DNA of 64,000 nt from Modicisalibacter luteus DSM 23508 (GCF_000378505.1 NZ_KB900000.1:109093-173092); one strand, 5' to 3'; positions 1 to 9,342 are shown, counted from the stretch's first letter. Made by a program: numbers and translations. The notes: generated by a model from the sequence alone, not told the origin.

Positions 1-183
1 GATGAGCGTATCCATGATGGTGTCCTGGAACGCATGGCCCATGTGCAGGCTTCCGGTGACGTTAGGCGGCGGAATCATGATCGAGAAGGGGTCGCCTTGC
101 CCGGAGGGCGCGAAGCGATTGTCCGCCTCCCAGCGTTGATACCAGCGGGTTTCGATCGATTCGGGTTGATACGTTTTTTCCAT
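1..183 (-). CDS. valS: Valine--tRNA ligase, N-terminal fragment (runs off the left edge)
   Basis: Only the first 61 codons are in the window; the rest lies to the left. The enzyme charges tRNA-Val with valine in the cytoplasm. The ATG is at 183 (reverse strand). The translated start [16 protein letters not shown] is typical of ValS. It is followed by [15 protein letters not shown], where HMGH is the class I synthetase HIGH signature that binds ATP. In many gammaproteobacteria the order is pepA-holC-valS. Here a chemoreceptor gene and mqo separate holC from valS, so valS probably has its own promoter. Identification is firm despite the truncation. Confidence 0.96.
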   Translation of the reverse strand, partial: MEKTYQPESIETRWYQRWEADNRFAPSGQGDPFSIMIPPPNVTGSLHMGHAFQDTIMDTLI

Positions 184-262
184 GGGCTGACTGACTCGGT
201 TTGAACGTGGTGACACTCGCTGCGCGGCGGGCCCGGATGCAGGGGCTAAATAAATGGCGACA

Positions 263-268
263 AGTATA
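263..268 (-). promoter_or_regulatory. Candidate -10 box for valS
   Basis: On the minus strand this reads TATACT preceded by GC, about 80 bases upstream of the valS ATG. No good -35 hexamer is visible at 16-18 bases, so this is a weak assignment based mainly on position. Confidence 0.3.
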
Positions 269-466
269 GCGCTACACGACCGTTGGCGTCATGGCAGCGC
301 TGTAAGCGGCTAATTGCTAAAGAATTCAGATCAGGTGGCGATAATAAGCAGGTTATCGTCTACGACCAAAGTTTAATGTCACGTGGCGCACGCCTCGCCG
401 AGAGCCTACTTCTGCGACGGCTGCCGCGGCCTGTGATGCAACGCCGCCAAGAAATGAGAGGAAGCC

Positions 467-2104
467 GTGGAATTAACGCAGGGATTTCAGAAACAATTGC
501 CGGTTGAGGCAGCTTCGGCAGACGAAGCCGGTAAACACAAGAGTACCGGCAAGATGGCTGGCATATCGGTGCGTAAGCAGTTGGGAGTCGGCATCGGAGT
601 ACTGTGGCTGATCCTGGTCGGCATGCTGGCGATCAATGCCTGGCAGAGCCGCAGCGCGATTTTCGAGGAACGCCAACAACGCATGATCACCGCCGTCGAT
701 ATGGCTGCAACGTTGATGAGCCACTACGATGCGCTGGCAAGAAGCGGCACGATGAGCGACGCCCAGGCGCGGCAGCAGGCATTCGACGCCATCCGCAACA
801 TGCGCTTCGAAGGCGGCGACAACTATGTCTATGCCTTCGACGGCACACTGCATATTCTCGCCCATCCCAAGCGCCCAGTCGGGCAGGATGTTTCGCAGGT
901 TACCGATCCGACCGGAAAAAAACTGTTCCAGGCGCTGGTCGATGCGGCACGCACTGATGGTCACGGCTTCGCAGAGTATCGTTCCAACTTCGCCCGTGGC
1001 TCGGAAACGACACCGCTTGTGCGGGCCTATGTGGCCGGATACAAGCCGTGGGACGCTTATGTGGCGAGCGGTGTGTTCATGGGCGATGTCAACGCCACGA
1101 TCAGGGCACAGCTGATCAAGTCGGGGATGGTGGCACTGGTCGCTGGGGCATTGGTGACCATGGTGTTCTGGTTGCTGATCAACAATATCCTGCGCCGTCT
1201 CGGCGGCGAACCGGCTTATGCGGCGAAGGTGGTCGAACGTATTGCCGGCGGCGATCTGACCGCGCCGGTCGTGCTGCGTGACGGTGACAGCCACAGCCTG
1301 TTGTATGACATCAAGCGCATGCGTGATGGGCTGAAGGACTCGGTGCACGCCATCCATGCCACCAGTTCGGCGGTGGACCACGGCGCCGGCGAGATTGCCT
1401 CGGGCAACCAGGAGCTGTCGTCGCGAACCGAGCAGCAGGCAGCCGCACTGCAGCAGACTTCATCGAGCATGGAAGAGATCACTGCCACGGTACGCCAGAG
1501 TGCAGACAGCGCCGATCAGGCACGACAGTTGGTGCGTCAAGCGACTGAGACGTCGCAGAGCGGTCAGGAAGCGATCAGCGCAGCGGTCGCGGCAATGGGT
1601 GATATTACCGCCAGTGCCGGTAGAATCACCGAAATCATCACGCTAATCGACAACATCGCCTTCCAGACCAACCTGCTGGCGCTTAACGCCTCAGTGGAAG
1701 CGGCGCGGGCCGGCGAACAGGGCCGAGGCTTCGCCGTGGTCGCTGGGGAGGTGCGTCAGTTGGCCAGCCGCTCGGCTGCCGCCGCGCAGGATATCAAGAC
1801 GCTGATCGAGGCATCCAATACCCAGGTCACCACCGGGTCGACCCGCGTCGGCACGGCCAGCGAGCGGATGAAGGAAATCGACGTACAGATCCAGCGCATG
1901 AACGATTTGCTTGGTGAGATCGCCGCCGCGGCTCGTGAGCAGACCAGCGGTATCGAGCAGATCAGCGATGCCGTCGCGCAGATGGATCAGACCACCCAAC
2001 ACAACGCCGCACTGGTTGAGCAAACTGCCGCAGCGGCGAGCGAGCTCGAGCAGCGCTCGCTCGCCCTCAGTGAAGTGGTGCAGCGCTTCAAGATCGCACC
2101 GTAA
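467..2104 (+). CDS. Methyl-accepting chemotaxis protein with a single-Cache sensor domain
   Basis: This is a transmembrane chemoreceptor of 545 residues that would signal to CheA/CheW. Residues about 39-58 form TM1. About 62-215 are a periplasmic sCache_2-like sensor (the NYVYAFDG and HPKRPVGQD stretches are typical), and 221-242 form TM2. HAMP follows at about 243-296, then a long coiled-coil signalling domain. The highly conserved hairpin tip, with [19 protein letters not shown], is at about 399-417. The protein ends in RFKIAP, with no NWETF-type CheR/CheB tether. The chosen start is GTG at 467 because AGAGGA lies just upstream; an ATG at residue 30 (position 554) has a poorer site. The ligand is unknown; related Cache receptors often bind small organic acids. 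It stands alone between valS and mqo. Confidence 0.93.
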   Translation: MELTQGFQKQLPVEAASADEAGKHKSTGKMAGISVRKQLGVGIGVLWLILVGMLAINAWQSRSAIFEERQQRMITAVDMAATLMSHYDALARSGTMSDAQARQQAFDAIRNMRFEGGDNYVYAFDGTLHILAHPKRPVGQDVSQVTDPTGKKLFQALVDAARTDGHGFAEYRSNFARGSETTPLVRAYVAGYKPWDAYVASGVFMGDVNATIRAQLIKSGMVALVAGALVTMVFWLLINNILRRLGGEPAYAAKVVERIAGGDLTAPVVLRDGDSHSLLYDIKRMRDGLKDSVHAIHATSSAVDHGAGEIASGNQELSSRTEQQAAALQQTSSSMEEITATVRQSADSADQARQLVRQATETSQSGQEAISAAVAAMGDITASAGRITEIITLIDNIAFQTNLLALNASVEAARAGEQGRGFAVVAGEVRQLASRSAAAAQDIKTLIEASNTQVTTGSTRVGTASERMKEIDVQIQRMNDLLGEIAAAAREQTSGIEQISDAVAQMDQTTQHNAALVEQTAAAASELEQRSLALSEVVQRFKIAP

Positions 2105-2115
2105 CTCGCCGAGTC

Positions 2116-2139
2116 AACGCCGGCCGCTGGACCGGCGTT
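2116..2139 (+). terminator. Probable terminator of the chemoreceptor gene
   Basis: An 8-bp stem, AACGCCGG / CCGGCGTT, with an 8-base loop starts 12 bases after the MCP stop codon. Only three T residues follow, so it may be weak. Confidence 0.5.
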
Positions 2140-2437
2140 TCAGCTTACTCAACGCTTCAGTTTCTTCTGTCGCCGAGACCGGGCACCTCGGCGATGGCGC
2201 GACCAGCCGCAACCAGCATGACGCGTATGGCTCGTGAAATACGCATATGCACTTTTTTTAATTAAGAAAATCGATGCCACCGCTTTTTATATTTAGATAA
2301 ACAGAGCCGTGTTATCTCCTGCGCTATAGTGCCGCCCCCTCAAGGTCTTTCCTGCTTGTCATCGTGTGATGGAGGCAGGCGCTGGCCCTCCGCACGGAAG
2401 GGCCTTCCGAACAGCAAGCCAGCAAGTCGAGACAGCC
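2140..2437. other. Gene-free stretch before mqo
   Basis: About 300 bases without a convincing gene. It contains an AT-rich block at about 2250-2305, a TATAGT -10-like hexamer at 2325-2330 with no clear -35, and two small hairpins. One hairpin has CGCCGAG/CTCGGCG arms; the other has GGCCCT/AGGGCC arms and sits in the presumed mqo leader. It probably carries the mqo promoter and a leader of roughly 100 bases. Confidence 0.4.
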
Positions 2438-4177
2438 ATGAAAAGACAACTGACCGCAGCGCTATGTTTGCATCTCTGCCTGCTGCCCGGTTATGCCCTG
2501 GCCGGGAAAGAGGGCGCCGCGAGCGGCGATAGCGACATCGTCGATGTCGTCCTGATCGGTGGCGGCACCATGAGCGTGACGCTGGGTACCTACCTCAACG
2601 AGCTAGAGCCCGACTGGAACATTCGACTCTACGAGCGCCTGGACGGCATCGCCCTGGAGAGTTCCAGTGGCTGGAACAACGCCGGCACAGGCCACTCCGC
2701 CTTTTGCGAGATGAATTACACTCCGCCGACGGATGACGGCGGCGTCGATATTTCACGCGCCATCGGTGTCACCGAGCAGTTCGAGATATCGCGTCAGTTC
2801 TGGGCCCACCAGGTCGAGCGGGGCATTCTCCCCGATCCCAACGCTTTCATCTCCTCCGTGCCTCACATGAGCCTGGTATGGGGACAGGAGAACGTCGACT
2901 TCCTGAGCGAGCGCTACGCGCGCATGTCGCAGAACCCGCTCTACGCCGGCATGCAATACACCGAGGATAACGCCACCATCGCCGAGTGGATGCCGTTGGT
3001 GATGGAGGGGCGCGAGGATGGCACGCCAATGGCCGCCACCCGCATGGATCTCGGTACCGAGGTCAATTTCGGGGAAATGACGCGCCAGATGGCCGAGAAC
3101 CTGGCCCGCCAATCGAACGTCTCGCTGACCATGAACAGCGAAGTACGTGGGCTGAAACGCAACAACGATGGTACCTGGCGTGTGACCGTCGCCGATGTGA
3201 GTAGTGGCGAGACGCAGACCGTCAACAGCCGCTACGTCTTCAACGGCGCAGGTGGTGCGGCGCTTTTGCTGCTACAGGAATCAGGCATTCCCGAGGCCAG
3301 CCAGTATGCCGGCTTCCCGGTGGGAGGCTCCTTCCTCTACACCACTAACCCGGACGTGGTTTCGCGCCACACGGCCAAGGTCTACGGCCTGGCTGCCGAG
3401 GGCTCGCCGCCGATGTCAGTGCCGCACCTCGATCTACGCTATCTGAATGGGCAGCCGACGCTCTTTTTTGGCCCCTTTGCTACCTTCTCGACAAAGTTTT
3501 TGAAGGAAGGCTCCTGGACCAACCTGTTCGAGTCGATGACGCTCAGCAACACTTGGCCGATGATGAAAGTCGGTTTGGACAACTTCAATCTGGTGCAGTA
3601 TCTGGTAGGTGAGGTGCTGCAGGACCGGGAAGATCGCCTCGAGGCGCTGCGCCAGTACTACCCCGAGCTGAACCCGGACGACTGGCAACTGTGGAACGCC
3701 GGTCAACGTGTCCAGATCATCAAGAAGACCGATGAGGGGAGCAAACTGCAGTTTGGCACCGAGGTTGTCGTGTCTGAAGATGGCACCATGTCAGCGCTGA
3801 TAGGCGCTTCGCCGGGTGCCTCCACTGCGCCGCCCATCATGCTCAACCTGCTGACACGGGTCTTCCCCGAGCGAGTCGAAAGCGACGCGTGGCAGACCAA
3901 ACTCCAGGAAATCATTCCCTCGCTGAATGTGAAGCTGGCCGACAATCCGGAGCTACTGCGTCAGGTGCGTCTCAACACTTCTCGCGTGTTGGAACTGGAC
4001 GGCCAGGAAGCCTTTGTTCAGGCCAACCTGCCGGGCGGCGATGAAAGTAGTGCCGCACAGGGAGGCGACGACAGCAGCGAAGCGGCGAAGGACGCTACCG
4101 ACCCGGTAGGCGGCACGGTCGGCGATGTGGAAAATGCCGACGAGGAAGGGCGCATCGAGAGCGCCACCGACGCCTGA
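2438..4177 (+). CDS. mqo: Malate:quinone oxidoreductase with an N-terminal export signal and acidic tail
   Basis: FAD enzyme that oxidises malate to oxaloacetate and passes electrons to quinone, acting in the TCA cycle at the membrane. The ATG at 2438 gives 579 residues. Residues 1-22 look like a Sec signal peptide: a KR pair, a hydrophobic core, then ALA before G23. The FAD-binding motif LIGGGTMS is at 39-46, followed by ERLDG, SSSGWNNAGTGHSA and EMNYTP, all family hallmarks. Many family members read GGGIMSATLG where this one reads GGGTMSVTLG. The last 45 or so residues are rich in D, E, G and S and lie beyond the usual family end. A GTG at 2366 would extend the frame but would bury the signal peptide, so it was rejected. 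The gene stands alone. Confidence 0.94.
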   Translation: MKRQLTAALCLHLCLLPGYALAGKEGAASGDSDIVDVVLIGGGTMSVTLGTYLNELEPDWNIRLYERLDGIALESSSGWNNAGTGHSAFCEMNYTPPTDDGGVDISRAIGVTEQFEISRQFWAHQVERGILPDPNAFISSVPHMSLVWGQENVDFLSERYARMSQNPLYAGMQYTEDNATIAEWMPLVMEGREDGTPMAATRMDLGTEVNFGEMTRQMAENLARQSNVSLTMNSEVRGLKRNNDGTWRVTVADVSSGETQTVNSRYVFNGAGGAALLLLQESGIPEASQYAGFPVGGSFLYTTNPDVVSRHTAKVYGLAAEGSPPMSVPHLDLRYLNGQPTLFFGPFATFSTKFLKEGSWTNLFESMTLSNTWPMMKVGLDNFNLVQYLVGEVLQDREDRLEALRQYYPELNPDDWQLWNAGQRVQIIKKTDEGSKLQFGTEVVVSEDGTMSALIGASPGASTAPPIMLNLLTRVFPERVESDAWQTKLQEIIPSLNVKLADNPELLRQVRLNTSRVLELDGQEAFVQANLPGGDESSAAQGGDDSSEAAKDATDPVGGTVGDVENADEEGRIESATDA

Positions 4178-4233
4178 GTCCTCGCGCCGTCGCCTAACGA
4201 GTAGGCACCCTGCGAAGTATTATGGTACTGACG

Positions 4234-4255
4234 GACCCACCGGATGCGGTGGGTC
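4234..4255. terminator. Hairpin between convergent mqo and holC
   Basis: An 8-bp stem, GACCCACC / GGTGGGTC, with a 6-base loop lies between the convergent stop codons. It is followed on the plus strand by TCGTCGTTT, a poor T tract. It is a plausible mqo terminator. Confidence 0.45.
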
Positions 4256-4313
4256 TCGTCGTTTCTGGAACTGGCTAAACGCTCGATGCAACGCGAAGCG
4301 TGCCTGCCGTACG

Positions 4314-4739
4314 CTAACCGATGTGGTGGGCCTTGACCGGGTACCCGCGACGCTTGTAGGTCTGCCAACATTCGCGCTTGGCGGTCAGCACGTCCTGGTT
4401 CTGGTTGATGATTTCTGCGACGCGCTCGAAGCGTGAAAACCATTCGGGGATGTCAGGGTGCAGGTTGAGCATGGCTTCAATGCCGGGCTCAGGCGGTTCG
4501 CGCCAGTCAATGGTGACCGGAACGGGTGCATCTTCGTTACCGACGATGGCATGCGGCACATAACTATCGGGGCGAAAGCGCCACAGGCGATCGTCGAACT
4601 GGCTGGCCGTATTCTCGTCGGCCACGTGAACATGCAAACGGTAACCCTTGCGGAAGATGGTCTCGGTCAGACGGCAGGCAAAATCGAGGCGAGCCTCAAT
4701 CGAGGTGTCGGGAAGAATATAAAAGTCGATCTGAGTCAT
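4314..4739 (-). CDS. holC: DNA polymerase III chi subunit
   Basis: Chi is a small clamp-loader accessory protein that links DNA polymerase III to single-strand binding protein. The 141-residue product begins MTQIDFYIL and contains DENTASQFDDRLWRF and SYVPHAI, conserved features of the family. Its length is normal. It lies downstream of pepA on the same strand, as in most gammaproteobacteria, but a strong terminator-like hairpin sits between them. valS, the usual next gene, has been displaced by about 4 kb. Confidence 0.93.
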   Translation of the reverse strand: MTQIDFYILPDTSIEARLDFACRLTETIFRKGYRLHVHVADENTASQFDDRLWRFRPDSYVPHAIVGNEDAPVPVTIDWREPPEPGIEAMLNLHPDIPEWFSRFERVAEIINQNQDVLTAKRECWQTYKRRGYPVKAHHIG

Positions 4740-4780
4740 GAAGCACTATCCAAAACTGACTTCGCTTGCCATACAGCGTT

Positions 4781-4812
4781 AAAAAAGCAGCGAGAATCGC
4801 TCTCGCTGCTTT
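4781..4812 (-). terminator. Rho-independent terminator downstream of pepA
   Basis: Read on the minus strand, this is a perfect 12-bp stem, AAAGCAGCGAGA / TCTCGCTGCTTT, with a 5-base loop and a run of six Ts overlapping the stem end. It lies 28 bases past the pepA stop and before holC, so pepA transcripts should mostly end here. Confidence 0.85.
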
Positions 4813-4840
4813 GGCTTATGACGCTCGTAAAACGAGCAGA

Positions 4841-6361
4841 TCACGCTTCGGTGGTAATGTCCCGAGTATCCTCTTCGCGATCCAACAGATACTGCGTCAG
4901 TAGGCCCACGGGGCGGCCACTGGCGCCTTTCTGCTTGCCCGACTGCCAAGCCGTGCCGGCAATATCCAAGTGCGCCCAGGGGTACTTGTCGGCGAAGCGT
5001 GACAAATAGCACGCCGCGGTGATGGCCCCGGCGGGGCGGCCACCAATGTTGGCCATGTCGGCGAAGTTGGAATCCAGCTGACTTTGATACTCATCCCACA
5101 GCGGCATGTGCCAGGCACGGTCCCAGGCTGTCTCGCCTGCTTCCAGCAAGTCCAGGGCGAGATCGTCGTCATTGGAGAACAAGCCGGTAGCGTGTGAGCC
5201 GAGGGCGATTACGCTGGCCCCGGTCAAGGTGGCGATATCGACTACACTAGCCGGTTCGAAGCGCTCGGCATACGTCAGCGCATCGCAGAGCGCCAGGCGG
5301 CCCTCGGCATCGGTGTTCAGCACTTCGACAGTCAGGCCCTTGAGGGTCTTGATAATGTCGCCGGGCTTGGTGGCGTGCCCGTCGGGCATGTTCTCGGCGG
5401 CAGCTACGATACCGATCACATTGAGTTTGGGCTTGATCGACAGCACGGCTTGCATGGTACCGAACACGCTGGCGGCCCCACACATGTCGAACTTCATCTC
5501 GTCCATGTCGGCACCGGGCTTGAGCGAGATGCCGCCGGTGTCGAACGTGATTCCCTTGCCGACCAATACATGCGGCGCCTCGTCATCACTCTCTGCGCCC
5601 TGGTAACGCATGACGATCAAGCGAGAGGGCTCGGCGCTGCCTCGGCCGACAGAGAGCAGGGTGCGGGCACCCAGCGCCTCGAGGGCTTCCTCATCAAGGA
5701 TATCCACTGCCAGGTGGCCTGCGGAGTCACGCCCCATTTGTACGGCCTGGTCGGCAAGGTAGCGTGGCGTACAAACGTTGCCGGGTAGATTGCCCAAGGT
5801 ACGTGCGTAGTTGATGCCATGGCCAAGGGCACTGCCGATGCGTGCTCCCAGTTCGCTGTTTGCAGCCTCGGCATTATCACTGACCAGCAGGCCGACACGG
5901 GACAGGCGCGGTACTGGCGCCGGTTCGGACTTGAAGGTGTCGAAGCGATAGACCGCACGCAAGGAGGCTTCGGCGATCATGCGCGCTTTCCAGGCGCCGT
6001 CTCGCTCAGGAACGGGTACGTCGCCGAAGGCAACCACGGCTTCGTCCACCGGCAGGCGGGCCAGCGCCGGGAAGGTGGCGTCTAGTGCCTTGCGGAAATT
6101 GCCCTCGTTGCATTTCGCACGGTCACCAAGACCTACCAACAGCAGGCGCTCGGCGGCAAGACCCGGGGCAAAGGGAATCAACTGTACGTTACCGAGAGCC
6201 GGGTCGAAGTCGCCACGCTCGATAAGTTGGCCTATCAGGCGTTCGCTGGCGTCGTCGAGCTTGGCCGCTGCCGGTAGCAGGTCACCCTCCTTGAACACCG
6301 GGACCACGAAGCAGGCCGTCTCGACCTTGGCCGGATTGACGGTGAGAACAGGAAATTCCAT
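4841..6361 (-). CDS. pepA: Leucyl aminopeptidase (M17 family)
   Basis: Cytosolic hexameric dizinc aminopeptidase that removes N-terminal residues; in E. coli PepA also binds DNA in Xer recombination and carAB control. The product has 506 residues. The N-terminal macrodomain-like part is followed by the catalytic part, with GKGITFDTGG (K269, D274) and the M17 signature NTDAEGRL at 349-356. The start is the ATG at 6361, preceded by GGAGA. An upstream in-frame ATG at 6451 lacks support and would add 30 atypical residues. It is divergent from lptF and followed by a strong terminator. Confidence 0.96.
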   Translation of the reverse strand: MEFPVLTVNPAKVETACFVVPVFKEGDLLPAAAKLDDASERLIGQLIERGDFDPALGNVQLIPFAPGLAAERLLLVGLGDRAKCNEGNFRKALDATFPALARLPVDEAVVAFGDVPVPERDGAWKARMIAEASLRAVYRFDTFKSEPAPVPRLSRVGLLVSDNAEAANSELGARIGSALGHGINYARTLGNLPGNVCTPRYLADQAVQMGRDSAGHLAVDILDEEALEALGARTLLSVGRGSAEPSRLIVMRYQGAESDDEAPHVLVGKGITFDTGGISLKPGADMDEMKFDMCGAASVFGTMQAVLSIKPKLNVIGIVAAAENMPDGHATKPGDIIKTLKGLTVEVLNTDAEGRLALCDALTYAERFEPASVVDIATLTGASVIALGSHATGLFSNDDDLALDLLEAGETAWDRAWHMPLWDEYQSQLDSNFADMANIGGRPAGAITAACYLSRFADKYPWAHLDIAGTAWQSGKQKGASGRPVGLLTQYLLDREEDTRDITTEA

Positions 6362-6601
6362 GTCGTCTCCACTGGACAAAGGGCTTCTCCTCCACAAGAC
6401 AGAGGTCTCTTGACGAGACAAGGGTCTGGGGAATCTGGATAATGCCGGCACTAGGCCGAACTTCCCCCAGTGTACGCAAAGGCGAGCGCCATTGCATGGG
6501 CCACGACTCGGTACCGAACACGTTCATGGAAGGGCATATCGCACCGGTATCAGGCATTGTCGAGGTGCGGTGCGTGGAGCCAGCCACATCGGGAGACCGT
6601 C

Positions 6602-7681
6602 TTGCTCATCTTTCGTTACCTGACACGCGAAATCCTGGTCACCATGGCCGCCGTTGCCGGCGTGCTGTTGCTGGTGATCATGGGGAGTCGTTTTATCCGC
6701 TATTTCTCCAACGCGGCCGAAGGCGACATTCCAGCCAGTATTCTCGGCACCCTGATGCTCTTTCACCTGCCGGGCTTTCTGGAGCTGATCCTGCCCCTGG
6801 CGTTTTTCCTCGGCATCCTGCTGGCCTACGGGCAACTCTATCTCAATAGCGAAATTACCGTACTTGTCGCATGCGGCACGAGTCCCAATCGGCTTCTACA
6901 GGTCACTATGTTGCCTGCAGTGTTGGTAGCGTTCATGGTGGCATTGTGCAGCTTATGGCTGACGCCTGCCGGGGCGCGCCACAATGAGATCCTGCTCGAG
7001 GAGCAACAGAGCCGGCTGGATTTCTCGGCGCTTGCACCGGGGCGTTTCCAGGACATCGGCAATGGACGCACAGCCTATACCGAGCGTTTGAACGACGATC
7101 AGAGCCGCATGCAGGGCGTGTTCATCAGTGAGCGCCAGCGCCGCTCCGATGGTACGCCGCAAACGGTGGTTACGCGTGCCACCAGTGGCTATCAGACCGT
7201 CGATGCAGAGACCGGCAGCCGCTTCCTGGTACTGGCCGATGGAGAACGCTACAGCGTCGACCCGGGGCGTGCGATGGCCGAACGTCTCGAGTTCGACACC
7301 TATGCGGTTCGCCTGTCACGAGCCATGGAAAGTAGCGAACTCGACGATCCTGAATATGCGTCCACACAGTTGCTGCTCGAAACGGGAACCCCCGAGGCCT
7401 TGGCTCAGTTGCAATGGCGGATCAGCCTCCCATTGATGGTGCCGATCCTGACACTGCTGGCGTTGCCGCTGTCCCGCGTCAACCCGCGGCAGGGACGTTT
7501 CGCCAAACTGCTGCCGGCAATCTTTCTGCATATCAGCTACTTGAGTCTGCTATTGGCGGGGCTGGATGCCATCGCCGGTGGTGCGCTGCCGGCAGCGGTC
7601 GGTATGTGGCCGATCCACCTCATGTATTTGCTGCTGGGCGTGTGGATGACCCGGCGGGCGCAATTGGGAGGGGGGCGCTAA
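6602..7681 (+). CDS. lptF: LPS export ABC transporter permease LptF (TTG start)
   Basis: LptF and LptG form the inner-membrane permease of the LptB2FG transporter, which extracts lipopolysaccharide from the inner membrane and feeds it to LptC/LptA. I place the start at the TTG at 6602, which gives MLIFRYLTREIL. This matches the family N-terminus and has GGAGA five bases upstream; the longer frame from 6470 has no such support. The 359-residue product has three N-terminal hydrophobic segments, a central periplasmic beta-jellyroll region and three C-terminal segments. The SEITVLVACG segment after the second TM is characteristic. Its TAA overlaps the lptG ATG, indicating translational coupling. 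Confidence 0.93.
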   Translation: MLIFRYLTREILVTMAAVAGVLLLVIMGSRFIRYFSNAAEGDIPASILGTLMLFHLPGFLELILPLAFFLGILLAYGQLYLNSEITVLVACGTSPNRLLQVTMLPAVLVAFMVALCSLWLTPAGARHNEILLEEQQSRLDFSALAPGRFQDIGNGRTAYTERLNDDQSRMQGVFISERQRRSDGTPQTVVTRATSGYQTVDAETGSRFLVLADGERYSVDPGRAMAERLEFDTYAVRLSRAMESSELDDPEYASTQLLLETGTPEALAQLQWRISLPLMVPILTLLALPLSRVNPRQGRFAKLLPAIFLHISYLSLLLAGLDAIAGGALPAAVGMWPIHLMYLLLGVWMTRRAQLGGGR

Positions 7682-8745
7682 TGTTGATCGACCGTCTCGA
7701 CCGCTATATCGCGCGCAACGTCCTTGCCGCCATCGTGGTGGTGCAACTGGTGCTGCTGGGGCTCGACCTGGTCATCGCCTTCATTAACGATCTCAAGGAT
7801 GTCGAGGGCGAGTACGGAGCACTCGACGTCCTGCTCTACTTGGGAATGCGCCTGCCGTGGCGTTTTTACCAGTATGCACCAGTAGCGGTGCTGATCGGGG
7901 CGCTGATCGGGCTGGGGGCAATGGCCTCGAGCAACGAACTTACCGTGATGCGGGCGGCGGGCCGTTCGCTGACCCGCATCCTGTGGGGTGTGATGAAGCC
8001 GATTGGCTTGGTTATCGTAGCCGTGCTGCTGATTGCCGAATTCGTCAGCCCGCGAACCGAGCAGTTTGCCGAGGCCTGGCGACTTGAGCAGATGGCTGGG
8101 GAGGGCGCCGTGTTGACCCAGCGCGGTGGCTGGCAGCGCGAAGGCGAAAACTTCTACCGTTTCGGCGCGATTCGTGCGGATGACACCGTCATCGACCTGA
8201 CTCGCTATCAGTTCGATGGCCAGCGGCTGGTCGAAGCCACGCATGCGGCACGCGCTGTCTGGGTGGAGGATCAATGGGTGCTTGAAGACGCCGATGTCAC
8301 CCGTTTTCTGGAGCAGCGCACCGAGTCAGAGCACCTCGAGCGCATGACTTGGGAGACGCAGCTGACACCGGCGCAGCTTAATCGCCTGCTGCGCGACGTC
8401 GATAGCCAAGCGCCCAGTGAGCTGTGGGCCTACGCCACCTATCTGCGCGAACAAGGGCAGGCTGCCACCCAGCCGTTACTGTACTTTTGGCAGAAGGTAT
8501 TAATGCCGTTGACCATGGCCTCGCTGGTGCTGGTTGCTGCTTCGTTCGTGTTCGGCCCGCTGCGTAGTGTGGCGGCGGGCACTCGGGTCTTCTATGGCGT
8601 GATCGTGGGCCTCACCTTCAAATACCTTCAGGACCTGCTGGCGCCGGCCTCGACCGTGTTCGGCTTCTCCCCGGTATGGGCAGTGCTGGCACCAACGCTG
8701 GGCTGCGTGCTATTGGGGTTATATCTGCTACGCCGAAGCGGCTAG
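7681..8745 (+). CDS. lptG: LPS export ABC transporter permease LptG
   Basis: Partner of LptF in the LPS exporter. The ATG at 7681 shares its first base with the lptF stop codon. The 354-residue product starts MLIDRLDRYIARNVL. It has N-terminal membrane segments, the ASSNELTVMRAAGRS coupling-helix region that contacts LptB, a periplasmic domain and C-terminal membrane segments (FGPLRSVAAGTRVFYGV). Length and layout are normal. The ATPase LptB and the rest of the Lpt system are not in this window. Confidence 0.95.
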   Translation: MLIDRLDRYIARNVLAAIVVVQLVLLGLDLVIAFINDLKDVEGEYGALDVLLYLGMRLPWRFYQYAPVAVLIGALIGLGAMASSNELTVMRAAGRSLTRILWGVMKPIGLVIVAVLLIAEFVSPRTEQFAEAWRLEQMAGEGAVLTQRGGWQREGENFYRFGAIRADDTVIDLTRYQFDGQRLVEATHAARAVWVEDQWVLEDADVTRFLEQRTESEHLERMTWETQLTPAQLNRLLRDVDSQAPSELWAYATYLREQGQAATQPLLYFWQKVLMPLTMASLVLVAASFVFGPLRSVAAGTRVFYGVIVGLTFKYLQDLLAPASTVFGFSPVWAVLAPTLGCVLLGLYLLRRSG

Positions 8746-8787
8746 CGCCTGCCAGGGTGTCACTCGCCCCGATGATGGATATCTTTC

Positions 8788-9246
8788 ATGCGCTCTTTTA
8801 CCGACCTCGATAATGTCTGGCCGGCTGGGCTTCTGCGCCGCCTGATGGCCATGGTTTACGACGCCTTGGTACTGCTTGCGGTGTGGATGCTGGTGGGGTT
8901 CATTGCCGTTGCCCTGAACGGGGGCGAGGCGAACGAGTCGCCGCTGTTTCACAACATCCTGTTCGTGGTGACATTCGTCTTCTTTGCTTACTTCTGGATG
9001 CGGGCCGGCATGACCTTAGGCATGCAGGCTTGGCGGCTGCGCGTCCAGAGTCTCGAGGGCCGCCCCATCACGCTTCAACAGAGTCTGATCCGATTCGTCG
9101 TTGCCATCATCTCGTTTGCAGCCTTCGGACTAGGCTACTGGTGGATATTCTTCGATAGGGAACAGCGTAGCTGGTCCGATATTGCCTCTCGCTCTCGTGT
9201 CGTCGTCCTGCCCAACGCTGTACGGCGCAAGCGCAAGTCAGCGTAA
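8788..9246 (+). CDS. RDD-family inner-membrane protein
   Basis: A 152-residue membrane protein with three likely membrane segments at about 26-47, 57-75 and 105-125. It has the RDD-family pattern: an early LLRRLMAMVYD motif with conserved R and D, an AGMTLGMQAWRLRV segment, and a conserved RSWSDIASRSRVV near the end. Function is unknown for most of this family; some members take part in Na+ or Li+ tolerance. It follows lptG by 42 bases and may be cotranscribed with lptFG. It ends in a very basic RRKRKS tail. Confidence 0.85.
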   Translation: MRSFTDLDNVWPAGLLRRLMAMVYDALVLLAVWMLVGFIAVALNGGEANESPLFHNILFVVTFVFFAYFWMRAGMTLGMQAWRLRVQSLEGRPITLQQSLIRFVVAIISFAAFGLGYWWIFFDREQRSWSDIASRSRVVVLPNAVRRKRKSA

Positions 9247-9313
9247 CGCCTTAATTTCTTGCCTTTTGTTGGTTGTATATTTCTATCGTAGCTATTGAGT
9301 TACACAATTCTGC

Positions 9314-9342
9314 TTGCGGTACATTATGCGAATCATTTACAT
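9314..9342 (+). promoter_or_regulatory. bfd promoter with overlapping Fur-like box
   Basis: The stretch 9322-9340 matches 13 of 19 positions of the classic Fur box. A TTGCGG -35 (9314-9319) and TTACAT -10 (9337-9342), spaced 17 bases, overlap it. Its position 31 bases upstream of bfd fits iron-repressed expression. Assignment is by eye. Confidence 0.5.

Noticed and set aside
283..507. 74-codon frame upstream of the chemoreceptor gene
   Set aside because: It overlaps the chemoreceptor's ribosome site and start, lies in the probable valS promoter region and has no protein-like pattern.
473..1381. 302-codon open frame antisense to the chemoreceptor gene
   Set aside because: It mirrors codon periodicity of the real gene, has no recognisable motif and no ribosome site; many GC-rich genes carry such antisense frames.
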